The notes: generated by a model not told the origin, from the sequence alone. A DNA stretch of 64,000 bases from Cellvibrionaceae bacterium (GCA_024707385.1 JANPZW010000013.1:443465-507464); one strand, 5' to 3'. Counted from the first letter of the stretch, positions 50,688 to 60,783 are shown. Program-made: numbers and translations.

Positions 50688-51284
50688 TTAGAAATTCAAA
50701 CGCGCGCCAATTGCAAAAGTGGTGACGTCGGACCCGAGCCCCACATCAAACGTGCCCGCCACCGACTCATTAAACCAGTAAGCCAGCAAACCGTTGATGG
50801 CAGTCTGACCGTCACCCGTGGTGCTGTGCATCAATTCGATGCCGCCTTCCAGCTGTCTGCCCACATATCCGCGCAGGCCCGCCGCGAGAACCAAACCTGA
50901 ATCGCTGCTGCCGTTATCGGGTGAAACGCTTTCAAAACTTACACTGGCATACATGTCGATTTTTTCGTCGAAACGCGTGTGATAACCGCCACCGGCCTGC
51001 ACATTGGTTGAACCGCAAATATCACCACTTACATCGCTGAAAGATGCGCGGGCGTACCAGCCATCCTGGATATCCAGGCTGCCGTAGATATTCGGGCCGT
51101 CCTGGTCGCAATTGTACTTATCCAGATCCTGGAACATATAACGTGCACCCACATGGGTATAACTGACGGCGGGCACACGCGCAGAGTAGTTATTGGAAGT
51201 GCGATTGTTTTGTGCGTGCGCGGTGGTGGTGGCAAATGCAGCCAGCATGGAACCGAGTAATAAACAGCTTTTGACCGCTTTCAT
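50688..51284 (-). CDS. Small outer-membrane beta-barrel protein
   Basis: 198 aa. A signal peptide (residues 1-24, ending TTTAHAQ) is followed by alternating amphipathic strands (VSYTHVGARYMF, DGWYARASFSD, IDMYASVSFES, GLVLAAGLRGYV) and a terminal strand ending in Phe (TFAIGARLNF), the usual signal for barrel assembly. Eight strands are likely. Two Cys (YNCDQDGP and DICGSTN) might pair. The exact family is not recognised. It lies 133 bp after cheB, on the same strand, but probably has its own promoter. Confidence 0.8.
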   Translation of the reverse strand: MKAVKSCLLLGSMLAAFATTTAHAQNNRTSNNYSARVPAVSYTHVGARYMFQDLDKYNCDQDGPNIYGSLDIQDGWYARASFSDVSGDICGSTNVQAGGGYHTRFDEKIDMYASVSFESVSPDNGSSDSGLVLAAGLRGYVGRQLEGGIELMHSTTGDGQTAINGLLAYWFNESVAGTFDVGLGSDVTTFAIGARLNF

Positions 51285-51417
51285 AAGAATAACCCCCCAA
51301 GGTTATACAGGTGAAAAAACGCGGCCATATTACCACCAGAGGCGCCATTCCTACACGCGCTTCCGCACAGAGTGCGTGCGCAAACTGCGGGTCTGCGCAC
51401 AGACGTGAAAGGAATAA

Positions 51418-52458
51418 TTAAGTGGAAGCAATAACTGAGGATATTTTGCCCAATGGCAACACCTCGCGCGCGGCGCCGAGCTGAATCGCCTCTCTCGGCA
51501 TGCCGAAAACCACGCAGGTTTCTTCGTCCTGGGCAATGGTGCGGGCGCCGGCTTCGCGCATTTCCAACAGCCCGCGGGCACCGTCGTCACCCATGCCGGT
51601 CATGATGATGCCGGTGGCATTCCTGCCAGCAAACTTCGCCATGGAGCGAAACAGCACATCCACGGACGGGCGATGTCGATTCACTGGTGCCGCATCAAAA
51701 ACTTCTACATGGTATTGAGCACCATTGCGCTTCAACGCCATATGCCTGCCACCCGGTGCGATCAGCGCCAGACCGGGAATAATGCGGTCATTGTTTTTTG
51801 CCTCGCGCACCTGGATCTGCGTCACGCTATTCAAGCGCTCGGCGAAGGATGCGGTAAATTTTTCTGGCATATGCTGCACAATCAAAATACCCGGACAAAC
51901 GCGCGGCAATTTGACCAGCACTTCTTCGAGCGCCTGCGTGCCTCCCGTCGAGGTGCCTATGGCAACAAGGTGCTCGGTGGTTTTTGCCATCGCCTGGGCA
52001 GGCTGGGACAGCTCCGCTGGCGGGAGTGCATCGCGCGGTGTCGCAGAGCGTCTCACCCGAGCCTGGGCGGCGGTGCGCACCGTCTGAATCAGGTCCGCTG
52101 CCGATTCCTCGAGAAATTGTTTCAGGCCGATCTGCGGCTTGGTGACTATATCCACCGCGCCAGCGGCCAGCGCTTGCAGCGTGGTTTCCGCACTGCGGGT
52201 GGTGAGTGACGAACAGATCACCACCGGCGTCGGGCGTTCCTGCATGATTTTGCGCAGAAAAGTAATGCCGTCCATGCGCGGCATTTCCACGTCCAGGACG
52301 ATTACGTCCGGCCAATCTCGCGCCATTTTCTCCAGTGCAAACACCGGATCGGCCGCCGAGCCGATGACTTGCAGATCCGGCGCGCGGGACAAAACCGCCA
52401 TCAACACTTGGCGCACGACGGCAGAGTCGTCCACCAAAAAAACTCGGGTCGTTTTCAT
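51418..52458 (-). CDS. cheB: Chemotaxis response regulator protein-glutamate methylesterase CheB
   Basis: Removes methyl groups from chemoreceptor glutamates after phosphorylation by CheA. 346 aa: receiver domain with [10 protein letters not shown] and DVEMPRMDG (phospho-Asp), then the esterase with [16 protein letters not shown] (nucleophile Ser), [16 protein letters not shown] (His) and [15 protein letters not shown] (Asp). Last gene of the chemotaxis operon, 66 bp after cheR. No cheD gene is seen nearby. Confidence 0.96.
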   Translation of the reverse strand: MKTTRVFLVDDSAVVRQVLMAVLSRAPDLQVIGSAADPVFALEKMARDWPDVIVLDVEMPRMDGITFLRKIMQERPTPVVICSSLTTRSAETTLQALAAGAVDIVTKPQIGLKQFLEESAADLIQTVRTAAQARVRRSATPRDALPPAELSQPAQAMAKTTEHLVAIGTSTGGTQALEEVLVKLPRVCPGILIVQHMPEKFTASFAERLNSVTQIQVREAKNNDRIIPGLALIAPGGRHMALKRNGAQYHVEVFDAAPVNRHRPSVDVLFRSMAKFAGRNATGIIMTGMGDDGARGLLEMREAGARTIAQDEETCVVFGMPREAIQLGAAREVLPLGKISSVIAST

Positions 52459-52524
52459 GCCTTTGATCTCAACTTCGCCAAATGCTGGCGCATTTTATTT
52501 TTCCGCCGCGGCGATGACATTTTT

Positions 52525-53451
52525 CTATTTTTTGCAATAGATCGACGGACTGACAAGCCGCAGGGCATCAGTAACGCCGTGGAGACTTTCCGAATGGCCA
52601 ATCAAAAAATAGCCACCTGGTTTCAGGCGGGCGGTAACACGGGTAACGACTTTGCGCTTGGTTTCCTGATCAAAATAAATCAGTACATTCCGCAGAAAGA
52701 TCACATCGAATTCACCAATTTCCGGCAGTGTCTGATTGAGATTGATTTGTGCAAAAGTCACTTTGCTACGCAGAGCGCGATTCACCAGCAACGTGCCCTC
52801 CTGGGGACCCATACCTTTGAGGCAATATCTCGCCAACAGCTGAGGCGGAATATGCCGAGCGCGCTCCATGGGATAATGCGCGTTGCTCGCCATACGCAAC
52901 ACATGCGTGCTGATATCCGAGGCGAAAATCTCCCACTGGGTTGAACTCAATTGATCCGCCAGCAACATGGCGATGCTGTAGGCTTCCTCGCCCGAGGAGC
53001 TGGCCGCGCTCCACACCCGAAAAGGCCGCCCCGGAATCCGTTGCGGCAAAACCGTTTTTTGCAGAAACTCAAAATGTTTGGGTTCGCGAAAAAAATAGGT
53101 TTCATTTGTGGTGAGGAGATCCAGGGCGACCTGCAATTCAGCGGTCGCCGCCGGCTCCATGATCATGCGGAAATAATCGCCGTATCGTGTCAGCCCGTGA
53201 AAGCGCAGGCGTTTTCCCAGGCGCGCCGCCACCATGGATTTTTTCGTTGCCGTTAATTTAATACCCGCCGCGCGGTGCAACCAATCCTGAAACATCTGAA
53301 ATTCGCGGTCACTCAATTCGAGACTCACGTGCCCGGACTCGCGCAACGGTGTTTTTGCAACTGGTGTTTTTGCAACTGATGTTGTAGCAACGGATGTTGT
53401 TGCGACTTTGGCAGCACTTATCCGCTGCGCGCTGACGCCTTCACGCTTCAT
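52525..53451 (-). CDS. cheR: Chemotaxis protein methyltransferase CheR
   Basis: SAM-dependent methyltransferase for receptor glutamates. Start at ATG 53451 (MKREGVSAQRISAAKV), about 308 aa, overlapping the end of cheW by 11 bp. The N-terminal helical domain (SDREFQMFQDWLHRAAGI, then LTTNETYFFREPKHFE) and the Rossmann domain (FRVWSAASSSGEEAYSIA for SAM, DVIFLRNVLIYFD, LKPGGYFLIGHSES) are complete. Unusually, residues 16-35 are a five-residue repeat (VATTS twice, VAKTP twice) encoded by a 15 bp tandem repeat, probably a flexible linker. Confidence 0.95.
   Translation of the reverse strand: MKREGVSAQRISAAKVATTSVATTSVAKTPVAKTPLRESGHVSLELSDREFQMFQDWLHRAAGIKLTATKKSMVAARLGKRLRFHGLTRYGDYFRMIMEPAATAELQVALDLLTTNETYFFREPKHFEFLQKTVLPQRIPGRPFRVWSAASSSGEEAYSIAMLLADQLSSTQWEIFASDISTHVLRMASNAHYPMERARHIPPQLLARYCLKGMGPQEGTLLVNRALRSKVTFAQINLNQTLPEIGEFDVIFLRNVLIYFDQETKRKVVTRVTARLKPGGYFLIGHSESLHGVTDALRLVSPSIYCKK
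53349..53408 (-). repeat. 15 bp in-frame tandem repeat (4 copies) in the 5' end of cheR
   Basis: Four 15-base units start at 53349, 53364, 53379 and 53394. The first two are identical (GTGTTTTTGCAACTG on the plus strand) and the other two are diverged. They encode VAKTP, VAKTP, VATTS and VATTS within CheR, keeping the reading frame. Confidence 0.85.
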
Positions 53452-53959
53452 GCTGATCCGCGGCCGCTGACAACATCGCCATTTCCTCCACCGATAAAAC
53501 CCGATCGACATTCAGTACTATGACGAATTTTCCATCCACCTTGGCCATGCTGCGGATAAAGTCCGCGCGTATACGCGCACCGAAATTCGGTGGCGGCTCT
53601 ATTTCCCCGGCGGGAATTTCCATTACTGCGGACACCGCATCAACCAGAACGCCAATATCCTGCTCTTCTCCCTGTTGGGTATTAACCTCCATGATGATGA
53701 TGCAACTGCGGCGTGTGATTTCCGAATTCCGCCGGCCGAAACGCGCCGCCAGATCCACCACCGGCACCACCGAACCGCGCACATTGATAACACCGCGCAC
53801 AAACGCGGGCATCATGGGCACAGTCGTGAGATTGCCGTATTCGATAATTTCTTTAACCGCGAGTATGCCCATGGCGAACATTTCGCCATTCAACATAAAA
53901 GTGAGGTACTGACCGTCCTGCTCGTCAGCATACGTTTTACTGACCACCAATTCGCCCAT
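53441..53959 (-). CDS. cheW: Chemotaxis coupling protein CheW
   Basis: Scaffold linking chemoreceptors to CheA. Start at ATG 53959 (MGELVVSKTYADEQDGQYL), 172 aa; the frame is open further up inside the receptor gene without CheW resemblance. YLTFMLNGEMFAMGILAVKEI, MMPAFVRGVINVRGSVVPVVDL and IGVLVDAVSAVMEI are the standard CheW strands. It starts 11 bp after the receptor gene's stop and overlaps cheR by 11 bp. Confidence 0.95.
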   Translation of the reverse strand: MGELVVSKTYADEQDGQYLTFMLNGEMFAMGILAVKEIIEYGNLTTVPMMPAFVRGVINVRGSVVPVVDLAARFGRRNSEITRRSCIIIMEVNTQQGEEQDIGVLVDAVSAVMEIPAGEIEPPPNFGARIRADFIRSMAKVDGKFVIVLNVDRVLSVEEMAMLSAAADQHEA

Positions 53960-53969
53960 GGTATCGCCC

Positions 53970-55607
53970 TCAAAAATGCGTGAAGTCACTTTCCGACATA
54001 CCACCGGTGGCGGCCATTCGGTAGGTGGGGCGAGCAGATTTGGCATCAACTGACGGCTGATTTCTGGCAGCCATCTTCTGCTTGCTGGCGCCGTCATCCG
54101 CCATCACGAAAAAGCCCATGATCTGCTGCAACTGCTCCGCCTGACTGCTCATTTCTTCCGCCGTCGCCGCCAGCTCTTCACTGCTGGACGCACTTTGCTG
54201 CGTAATCTGATTCAGCTGCACCATTGCGGTATTGATCTGCGCAACACCACTCGCCTGCTCTTCGGAAGCGGCGCTTATTTCCTGCACCAGATCGGAGGTC
54301 TTGCGGATGGACGGAACAATTTCATCCAGCAGCTTGCCGGCTTTTTCCGCTAATTCAACACTGCTGGAGGACAGCTCGCCAATTTCCTGTGCCGCAACCT
54401 GACTGCGCTCGGCGAGTTTGCGCACTTCGGCGGCGACCACCGCAAAACCTTTACCGTGTTCACCAGCGCGGGCAGCTTCAATCGCCGCATTGAGCGCGAG
54501 CAGATTGGTCTGATAAGCGATGTCATCAATAATGCCAATCCGCTGCGCAATCTGTTTCATCGCGGCCACCGTCTGCTGCACCGCCGCGCCACCCTCTGTG
54601 GCCTCCTTGGCCGCTTTGCTCGCCATGCCGTCCGTCACTTTGGCATTTTCAGTATTCTGGTTAATGCTCGCGCTCATCTGCTCCACGGATGCGCCGGTCT
54701 CCTCGACACTCGCCGCCTGTTCGTTGGATGACTGACTCATGGATTGCGCCGTCGCACTCACCTGCTCAGACGCACTGGCAAGGTTATCCGCCGAACTGCG
54801 CACCTCACCAATGATGGCCGATAGACGCTCCACCATATCTTTCATGGCGGTCTGGAGTATGCCGATTTCATCCGTGGTAGTGGCTTCCACTTTGATGGTG
54901 AGATCACCACCGGTCAGTTTCGCCGCCAGCTGAGCGGCCTTAACCAATGGCGTGGCGATCACTCGGGAAATCGCCAGAGCGAGTACCATACCGCCAAGCA
55001 GCGCACCGACCAGAACGGCGAATATCGCAGTTCTCGCATCGCTAAAAATTTCATCGCCGACCTTTTCCGCATGAGCGGCACCTGCGGCGCTAAATTGCAC
55101 TATTTTTTCCAGCGCTTCCGCTACTGCAACACCAGCGAGGCGGCCGTCACCGGAAAACAACTGGTTCGCCTGCGCATCTTTCCCCTGCGCAGAGAACTCC
55201 AGTGTTCGGCGGCTTAGCGCAAGATAAGCCTCCAATTTCGCGGCAAAATCGTCATTGAGCTGGCGCTCCTCCGCAGTTTGGATGATCTTCTCGTATTCAG
55301 CCCGCGCCGCATTGATATCGGCGAGTTTCGCCGCAATGTCCTTTTCTATGTGCGCCATTTCCGCAGAGTTTGTCGCGTCCGCCATAACATGGCGCGCGAC
55401 CCGCACGCGATACTCGGTGAAATGGAAACGCACTTCTTGGGTAATGCGCACGGCAGGTAACCAGTGGTGAGTAACCTCATCTCCTGACTTGTTAACCGCC
55501 GCCAATTGCACCGTGGCGAAAATTCCAATAAACGCGGTAAGCGATAAAACCACCAGGAATGACAGAATCAGCTTGGCGGAGATTTTCAGGTTGTAAAACC
55601 ATTTCAT
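53970..55607 (-). CDS. Methyl-accepting chemotaxis protein with four-helix-bundle sensor
   Basis: Transmembrane chemoreceptor, 545 aa. First membrane helix at about residues 10-32, a periplasmic four-helix-bundle sensor (about 34-185), second helix (about 190-212), HAMP domain ([18 protein letters not shown]), then the coiled-coil signalling domain with tip [20 protein letters not shown]. The end (MSESDFTHF) has no NWETF-type tether. The ATG overlaps the cheA stop by 4 bp. Being the only full-length receptor inside the operon, it is the likely main input. Confidence 0.94.
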   Translation of the reverse strand: MKWFYNLKISAKLILSFLVVLSLTAFIGIFATVQLAAVNKSGDEVTHHWLPAVRITQEVRFHFTEYRVRVARHVMADATNSAEMAHIEKDIAAKLADINAARAEYEKIIQTAEERQLNDDFAAKLEAYLALSRRTLEFSAQGKDAQANQLFSGDGRLAGVAVAEALEKIVQFSAAGAAHAEKVGDEIFSDARTAIFAVLVGALLGGMVLALAISRVIATPLVKAAQLAAKLTGGDLTIKVEATTTDEIGILQTAMKDMVERLSAIIGEVRSSADNLASASEQVSATAQSMSQSSNEQAASVEETGASVEQMSASINQNTENAKVTDGMASKAAKEATEGGAAVQQTVAAMKQIAQRIGIIDDIAYQTNLLALNAAIEAARAGEHGKGFAVVAAEVRKLAERSQVAAQEIGELSSSSVELAEKAGKLLDEIVPSIRKTSDLVQEISAASEEQASGVAQINTAMVQLNQITQQSASSSEELAATAEEMSSQAEQLQQIMGFFVMADDGASKQKMAARNQPSVDAKSARPTYRMAATGGMSESDFTHF

Positions 55608-57832
55608 TGAAGTGTTCCTCGGTAATCTTGTTGAGTTCTGCCAACTCCCGCTTCACCGCCATACCAATCCGGGTTGTGGTTTTCCTTCTGCATAATGAGT
55701 TGAATCAGGGATTGAGCATCCAGGATAAGAGCGACCGATCCATCGCCTAATATTGTTGAGCCGCTGACGCCGCGCAGACCGCTGAACAACTTACCCAGCG
55801 GTTTGATCACAGTCTGGAATTCACCCAGCAATTCGTCCACGACCAGGCCGGCCTTGCAACCGGCGCTGCGCACCACCACCACATTTGCCCTGCGGGGCTG
55901 GCCATCTTCAAGACCAAAATGGTGGCGTAAAAAAATCAGCGGCAGAACTTCACCGCGCAAATTCAAAATATGTTGTTGCTTCGCCGCAGCGCGCTCTGCT
56001 TCCGCCAGTTCCACACACTCCTGCACCAGATCCAGAGGCACCACATAATTCGAAGAACCCACACCAACCAAAAATCCATCGATAATGGCGAGTGTCAGAG
56101 GAAGGCGGATCCGCACCAGGGTTCCTTCACCAGGCCGGCTGGAAATCTGGATGGTGCCGCGCAGTGCGGTGATATTGCGTTTGACAACGTCCATACCCAC
56201 ACCGCGCCCGGACAAACTGGTCACACGTTCAGCAGTGGAGAATCCGGGTTCGAAAATCAGATTGTCAATTTCAGCTTCACTGAGAACGGCATCCGGCGAA
56301 ATTAAATTGCGCTCAATCGCTTTTTCAAGAATGCGCTGGCGATTTAATCCCGCGCCATCGTCGGCAATTTCAATCATGATATTGCCGGAGTCGTGGTAGG
56401 CGTTGAGACTCAATTTGCCGCGCGGAAATTTGCCCGCCGCAACACGCCGCTCCGGTGATTCGATGCCGTGATCCATGCTGTTGCGCAATAAATGCATCAA
56501 AGGATCGCTGATTTTCTCCACCACAGTTTTATCCACTTCCGTGTCGGCGCCGCTGATCCGCAATTCGATTTCTTTGCCGAGTTCATGGCTAATGTCCCGC
56601 ACCACCCGCTGAAAACGGCTGAAGGTATCGCCGATCGGCACCATGCGCAGACGCAGCGCGCCATCGCGAATTTCTTCCACCAGATCTGTCACACCCAAAG
56701 CGGATTCGTAGAAAGTCGTATTCTGCGAATTCTGTGCAATTAGACGCGTGCCGGCACTGGCAATCACCAGCTCGCCAACAAGATTGATGAGCCGGTCCAG
56801 CTTGTCGGCCTGCACGCGGATGTAATTATTCTCGCGGCGCTTTTGTTCTTTGGCACTGGATTGTTTATCCAGCGCAGTCTGCAACACCGCTAGCTCCACT
56901 GCGCCTTTCTCAACCAGAATTTCTCCCAGCAATTCTGCTGTCCCCTCAGACCGCACAGCTTGTTGCTGCTCCAGCCCCAAGGCCAGCTCTTGTGCTGTCA
57001 AGGCGCCGCTTTGCACAAGGATTTCCCCCACGCGGCTGTCCGCTTCGGGCAGTATTTGAATCAACTGAATATATTCGGCAATTTTGCTGTGCGGCGGCAG
57101 AATATGAATAACGCTGTCTTCGCGCACAAATTCAAATACCTCGGCGATCGTCGCCTTATCCGCGTCACTGGCAAAATCAATTTCAAAACCGAGGTAATAA
57201 GTCTCAGTATCCAACTCCGTCAAAAGCGGCAGCCGGTCGGCAATGCTGGTGATGCTAATAATGCGGCCGAGCGTCGTCAGATAACGCAGCATGGCCAATG
57301 GGTCCATACCACTGCGCAACACGTCGGCGGAAAATCGCAGGGATATATGCCAGAGATCCGATGCCACCAGATCATGTTCACACTCCACCGTCTCTACCAC
57401 GGTCTCAACTTCGGCAGGTACCGAGACTATATCCGCGATTTGGTAGGCTCTCAGGCGCTGGCGCAATTGCTGCTCGCGCTCCAGCGCCTGCGGACTCATC
57501 TCCGTATCCTCGATGGCGGTCACTTTGAGCAGCTCATAAATATGGTCGCTGCATTCCAACAGCAGGGCGATCAAGGTTTTGTTGATGGCGATATCGCCGT
57601 CGCGCACATGATCCAGAATATCTTCCAGAATGTGGGTGAACCCCACCATCTGATCGAGACCAAATAAACCGGCGGAACCCTTGATGGTGTGCGCAGCGCG
57701 AAATACCGCCGCGATGGCTTCAGAGTTTGCCGGTTCCGATTCCAGATGCAGCAGCGATGTTTCCATACTCTGCAACTGCTCTTTGGTTTCCTGGATAAAT
57801 GTCTGCAGGATTTGTTCAAATTCATTGCTCAC
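55604..57832 (-). CDS. cheA: Chemotaxis sensor histidine kinase CheA
   Basis: Histidine kinase that phosphorylates CheY and CheB. 742 aa. HPt domain at residues 1-110 with phospho-His48 ([11 protein letters not shown]); a P2-like region (about 155-245); dimerisation and ATPase domains with [19 protein letters not shown] and [10 protein letters not shown]; and a C-terminal CheW-like domain (about 590-720). Between P2 and P3 lie two copies of a GEILVxxGAxxxxxLxxxLxxQ motif (residues 267-290 and 301-324) like those of MshE/GspE N-terminal domains. The stop overlaps the receptor gene's ATG by 4 bp, and the start overlaps the STAS gene's stop. Confidence 0.96.
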   Translation of the reverse strand: MSNEFEQILQTFIQETKEQLQSMETSLLHLESEPANSEAIAAVFRAAHTIKGSAGLFGLDQMVGFTHILEDILDHVRDGDIAINKTLIALLLECSDHIYELLKVTAIEDTEMSPQALEREQQLRQRLRAYQIADIVSVPAEVETVVETVECEHDLVASDLWHISLRFSADVLRSGMDPLAMLRYLTTLGRIISITSIADRLPLLTELDTETYYLGFEIDFASDADKATIAEVFEFVREDSVIHILPPHSKIAEYIQLIQILPEADSRVGEILVQSGALTAQELALGLEQQQAVRSEGTAELLGEILVEKGAVELAVLQTALDKQSSAKEQKRRENNYIRVQADKLDRLINLVGELVIASAGTRLIAQNSQNTTFYESALGVTDLVEEIRDGALRLRMVPIGDTFSRFQRVVRDISHELGKEIELRISGADTEVDKTVVEKISDPLMHLLRNSMDHGIESPERRVAAGKFPRGKLSLNAYHDSGNIMIEIADDGAGLNRQRILEKAIERNLISPDAVLSEAEIDNLIFEPGFSTAERVTSLSGRGVGMDVVKRNITALRGTIQISSRPGEGTLVRIRLPLTLAIIDGFLVGVGSSNYVVPLDLVQECVELAEAERAAAKQQHILNLRGEVLPLIFLRHHFGLEDGQPRRANVVVVRSAGCKAGLVVDELLGEFQTVIKPLGKLFSGLRGVSGSTILGDGSVALILDAQSLIQLIMQKENHNPDWYGGEAGVGRTQQDYRGTLQ

Positions 57833-58164
57833 GGACTGCTCCTGTTGGCATCGCCAGTCAATAACACGGGATCACCAAAAAATGCGCTGAGATTCAACAA
57901 TTCGAATACATCGAACACCGATTGACTATGGCCGACCAGGCGCACATCGCCGCCGAACTTGTGCGCTTCCAGTTTGGCCGCCATCAGGATTTGCACTCCT
58001 GCGCTATCGATTCCAGTTACCTCGCGCAGATCGAGTTCGAGTTCCGCACCCTTCTGCAGGCATTCCAGAATCTGCGCCCTTACCGTATCGGCGCTGTAAA
58101 TCGTTAATTCGCCGCGCAGGGCGAGATGATCCGCGACAGGCGCAGATTTTTTCGGCTTGCTCAT
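57829..58164 (-). CDS. STAS-domain protein (anti-sigma factor antagonist-like)
   Basis: 111 aa single STAS domain: LRGELTIYSADTVRAQIL, then LDLREVTGIDSAGVQILMAAKL, where the Ser of DSAGVQ is the usual phosphorylation site, and FDVFELLNLSAFF. Genes for such proteins lie directly before cheA in many marine and soil gammaproteobacteria. Their role in chemotaxis signalling is not established; the 4 bp overlap with cheA says they are made together. Confidence 0.9.
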   Translation of the reverse strand: MSKPKKSAPVADHLALRGELTIYSADTVRAQILECLQKGAELELDLREVTGIDSAGVQILMAAKLEAHKFGGDVRLVGHSQSVFDVFELLNLSAFFGDPVLLTGDANRSSP

Positions 58165-58222
58165 AATTCTGTATCGACTAATTAATGAGAATAAAAATGT
58201 CAGGAAATAATTTTCAGGAGTT

Positions 58223-58588
58223 TTAAATCACCAGCATTGATACCACTTTTAACAATTGCGCAGGCTGAAAGGGTTTAACGATCCAGGCCTTGGCGCCCGC
58301 TGCCTGCCCTTCCTGCTTTTTCGCTTCTGCTCCTTCGGTAGTGAGCATGACGATGGGCGTGAATTTGTAATCTGGATGCCCCTTCAGAGACTTCACCAGA
58401 CTGATGCCATCCATATGCGGCATATTGACGTCGGAAATAAACAGGTTGATTTTCTGCCCTTTGAGCTTATTCAACGCATCTTTGCCATCGCTCGCCTCCT
58501 GCACGTCATAACCCGCACCTATGAGAGTGAGAGAAACGACCTGGCGGATACTCGCAGAATCGTCGATGATCATTACTGTTTTTGCCAT
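58223..58588 (-). CDS. cheY: Chemotaxis response regulator CheY
   Basis: 121 aa single receiver domain. IIDDSASIRQ supplies the acidic pocket, FISDVNMPHMDG the phospho-Asp, MLTTEGAEAKKQEG the conserved Thr, and AWIVKPF the conserved Lys. No output domain, so it would act on the flagellar switch or another partner. It lies between the 58.6 kb receptor gene and the STAS gene, in the same direction. Confidence 0.94.
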   Translation of the reverse strand: MAKTVMIIDDSASIRQVVSLTLIGAGYDVQEASDGKDALNKLKGQKINLFISDVNMPHMDGISLVKSLKGHPDYKFTPIVMLTTEGAEAKKQEGQAAGAKAWIVKPFQPAQLLKVVSMLVI

Positions 58589-58639
58589 AAAACCACTACT
58601 CCACTTTCAAGAACTGTCGTTCGCACATCGGGTTGCGAA

Positions 58640-59809
58640 CTAGAAGAAGGTCACACTGGAATCATCGACGGACATATCCTCTGTCCGCTGATTTTTATGC
58701 GTTTCCACCTGTTCCAGGGTGGTGTAGGTCCTCTCCATATTGGCCAGCCATCGAGTGGCATCCAGGGACGAAAAATCGAACTTTTCCTCAGCGATCTGCA
58801 CATTCAACTTGTTGATATCCGCCATCACGTGATCGAGGATCTGACGTACGCGGTCCTGGTATTGCAGAGAAATCAAAACCTGCTCTACCTCCTTGCTGAC
58901 CTGACTATTTTCCGTCGCGAGTATGTCGGACGCTTGGGACAGGCGCTCGCCGACCGTGCGAAATTCGTCAATGACTTTATGAATGGTCTGATCCGAAACA
59001 GTCACGGAATCATTTCCCTTCTGGGAAATTTCCTCCATGGTGGTAAATGCAGACTGCAGGAGTTCGTTGATCTGCTTAATGCGTTTGCCTATGCGCACTC
59101 CCGCATCGCCGGAGCGTGAAGAAAGCGAGCGCACTTCATCTGCGACCACAGCAAAACCTCTGCCGTGATCACCGGCGCGCGCGGCTTCTATTGCGGCATT
59201 GAGTGCGAGCAGATTGGTCTGCGAGGCAATACCGGCGACTTCGTCGCCCATGCGCTTGAGCTCATCTGTAATCGTGGTGAGCGTGTTCATCTCCGCCACC
59301 AGTGAGTGCTGTTCATCCATACTGGATTTCAAACTGATCACCAGGGTCGACAGATCCTGTTCCGAATGCCGCAATACACTGCCGAGCCCACCCGCATTAT
59401 TGCTGCCGTTATTCAGCAGCTCAGCCGCATTCAACGCCTTCTGCAGCTGGTCGTAAATGAGGCAGAATTTTCCGGTGAGTTGATTAATCGCGCTTTCTGA
59501 TTGCTGCTGCACCAACTGCAGCTGACGCTCCCACGCCGGCAGCACAGCGGCAAAAAAAGGCTGCACCCCCGACGCGGATTTTTTTGCGAGCTCATCCTGC
59601 AACCGCGAATTTTCCAAGCGTAACCCAGCGAGCAACAGGTTCTTCTTTTGCACTGATCTCAGCGTGGCAACTAATAAAAAAACACCCGCTATTCCTATTA
59701 AACCTAATAAAAATCTCAGCCATCCGTTCATGCTGATATTAAAAAAAGCCAATAGAACAACAATTGCCGCCACTCCGACGGCAATTGGCACGGAGATCCT
59801 CATTTGCAT
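58640..59809 (-). CDS. Methyl-accepting chemotaxis-type protein with short N-terminal membrane hairpin
   Basis: 389 aa. Two membrane segments (about residues 8-24 and 30-50) separated by only a few residues, then a cytoplasmic coiled coil. The receptor tip [21 protein letters not shown] and [12 protein letters not shown] are conserved, but the domain is short: there is no HAMP pattern and the second helix ends with [13 protein letters not shown], as in the receptor-like proteins often encoded beside CheY-STAS-CheA. The C-terminus is VDDSSVTFF. First gene of the operon, so its upstream side (59810-60031, nothing else seen) should hold the promoter. Confidence 0.9.
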   Translation of the reverse strand: MQMRISVPIAVGVAAIVVLLAFFNISMNGWLRFLLGLIGIAGVFLLVATLRSVQKKNLLLAGLRLENSRLQDELAKKSASGVQPFFAAVLPAWERQLQLVQQQSESAINQLTGKFCLIYDQLQKALNAAELLNNGSNNAGGLGSVLRHSEQDLSTLVISLKSSMDEQHSLVAEMNTLTTITDELKRMGDEVAGIASQTNLLALNAAIEAARAGDHGRGFAVVADEVRSLSSRSGDAGVRIGKRIKQINELLQSAFTTMEEISQKGNDSVTVSDQTIHKVIDEFRTVGERLSQASDILATENSQVSKEVEQVLISLQYQDRVRQILDHVMADINKLNVQIAEEKFDFSSLDATRWLANMERTYTTLEQVETHKNQRTEDMSVDDSSVTFF

Positions 59810-60031
59810 TTCGAAGGGCCTAGCGTAAATATTTGACTGGTTAGTAAAAGATCACTTCAGGATAGTACAGAGGCGTTAAGTTGCCATTGAAAATTCGAAG
59901 AAAGGAAAATATTGAGATTGTATTGAAATCGCCCGGCATGGCGCCGGGAGAATATTGCTTTGTTGGCCCACCACGATCCCTTCATGTACCGGGAGATATC
60001 ATCGCCACATGGAAAAACAATAGGTGTTCCT

Positions 60032-60667
60032 CTATCGACGATGCAATACACCGAGAGAATTGACGGTTGTCTCCCAGTGAAAATCGCCCCTCGCCACCAC
60101 TGCTTGCAACGCAAGGTAGGGGCCTTGTCCGCCGTCTTGCGGGCTCGGAAATATATCGTGAATCAGCAGAAGGCCGCCGGGTTGGATTTTTTCCGCCCAG
60201 CAGAGGCAATCCGCCAGTGCCTGAGCATGACTGTGGCCGCCATCGATAAACACGAGTCCGAGTGGTGTTGCCCATTGTTTAACGACTACCTGAGAAGGCG
60301 CCACCACTGGCACCACTGTGTCCTGCAGATCGAACAGGTCCAGCGTTCTGCGCAGAGCGGGCAGGGTATCCATCACCTGAGCGGTGGGATCGAACAATTC
60401 GGCGTCGTGATATTCCTCACCGGGTTGATGCTCCTCAGAACCGCGATGATGATCGACAGCAAAGAGCGTGGAATTTTTCTCCCGGCAGGCGCTGCCGAGA
60501 TACACGCTGGACTTGCCACAATAGGAGCCGATCTCCAAACAGGGGCCAAGATTGGCTGCTTCAAGAGCAAACCGATAAAGCGCCTCCGCTTCATCCTGCG
60601 CCAAAAAACCTTTAATCTGGTGTTTGTCGATGGCTTGGTGCAAAGCCATTATTTTATTGTCGTTCAT
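60032..60667 (-). CDS. Class I SAM-dependent methyltransferase, substrate unknown
   Basis: 211 aa. LGPCLEIGSYCGKSSVYLG is SAM motif I, FAVDHHRGSEEHQPG motif II, and LGLVFIDGGHSHAQALAD plus GLLLIHDIF the later motifs, matching the methyltransferase_24 type that modifies small molecules or sugars. Start at ATG 60667. Divergent from the acyltransferase gene across a 113 bp spacer that is mostly tandem repeat; a shared role in modifying a surface glycan or lipid is possible but unproven. Confidence 0.8.
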   Translation of the reverse strand: MNDNKIMALHQAIDKHQIKGFLAQDEAEALYRFALEAANLGPCLEIGSYCGKSSVYLGSACREKNSTLFAVDHHRGSEEHQPGEEYHDAELFDPTAQVMDTLPALRRTLDLFDLQDTVVPVVAPSQVVVKQWATPLGLVFIDGGHSHAQALADCLCWAEKIQPGGLLLIHDIFPSPQDGGQGPYLALQAVVARGDFHWETTVNSLGVLHRR

Positions 60668-60704
60668 TTGCGGTATCTCTTTTTATAGGGAGATCTTTTT
60701 CAGA

Positions 60705-60783
60705 GTGACATTCTTTTAAGGTGATGTTTGTTTGATAGTGACATTTTTTAATGGTGATATTTCTTTCATGGTGACAAAGCGTG
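60705..60783 (+). repeat. 16-17 bp tandem repeat (GTGA-anchored, about 5 copies) leading into a GTG start codon
   Basis: GTGA recurs at 60705, 60721, 60738, 60754 and 60771, followed by T-rich tails such as CATTCTTTTAAG and TATTTCTTTCATG. Spacing is 16, 17, 16 and 17 bases. The copies run up to the GTG at 60781 taken as the start of the acyltransferase gene. Confidence 0.75.

Noticed and set aside
51350..51410. Possible terminator between cheB and the outer-membrane protein gene
   Set aside because: TGCGCA copies can pair there, but the stems are short and imperfect and no T tract follows.
59857..60114. Minus-strand open frame before the chemotaxis operon
   Set aside because: It overlaps the end of the methyltransferase gene in another frame and has no family features.
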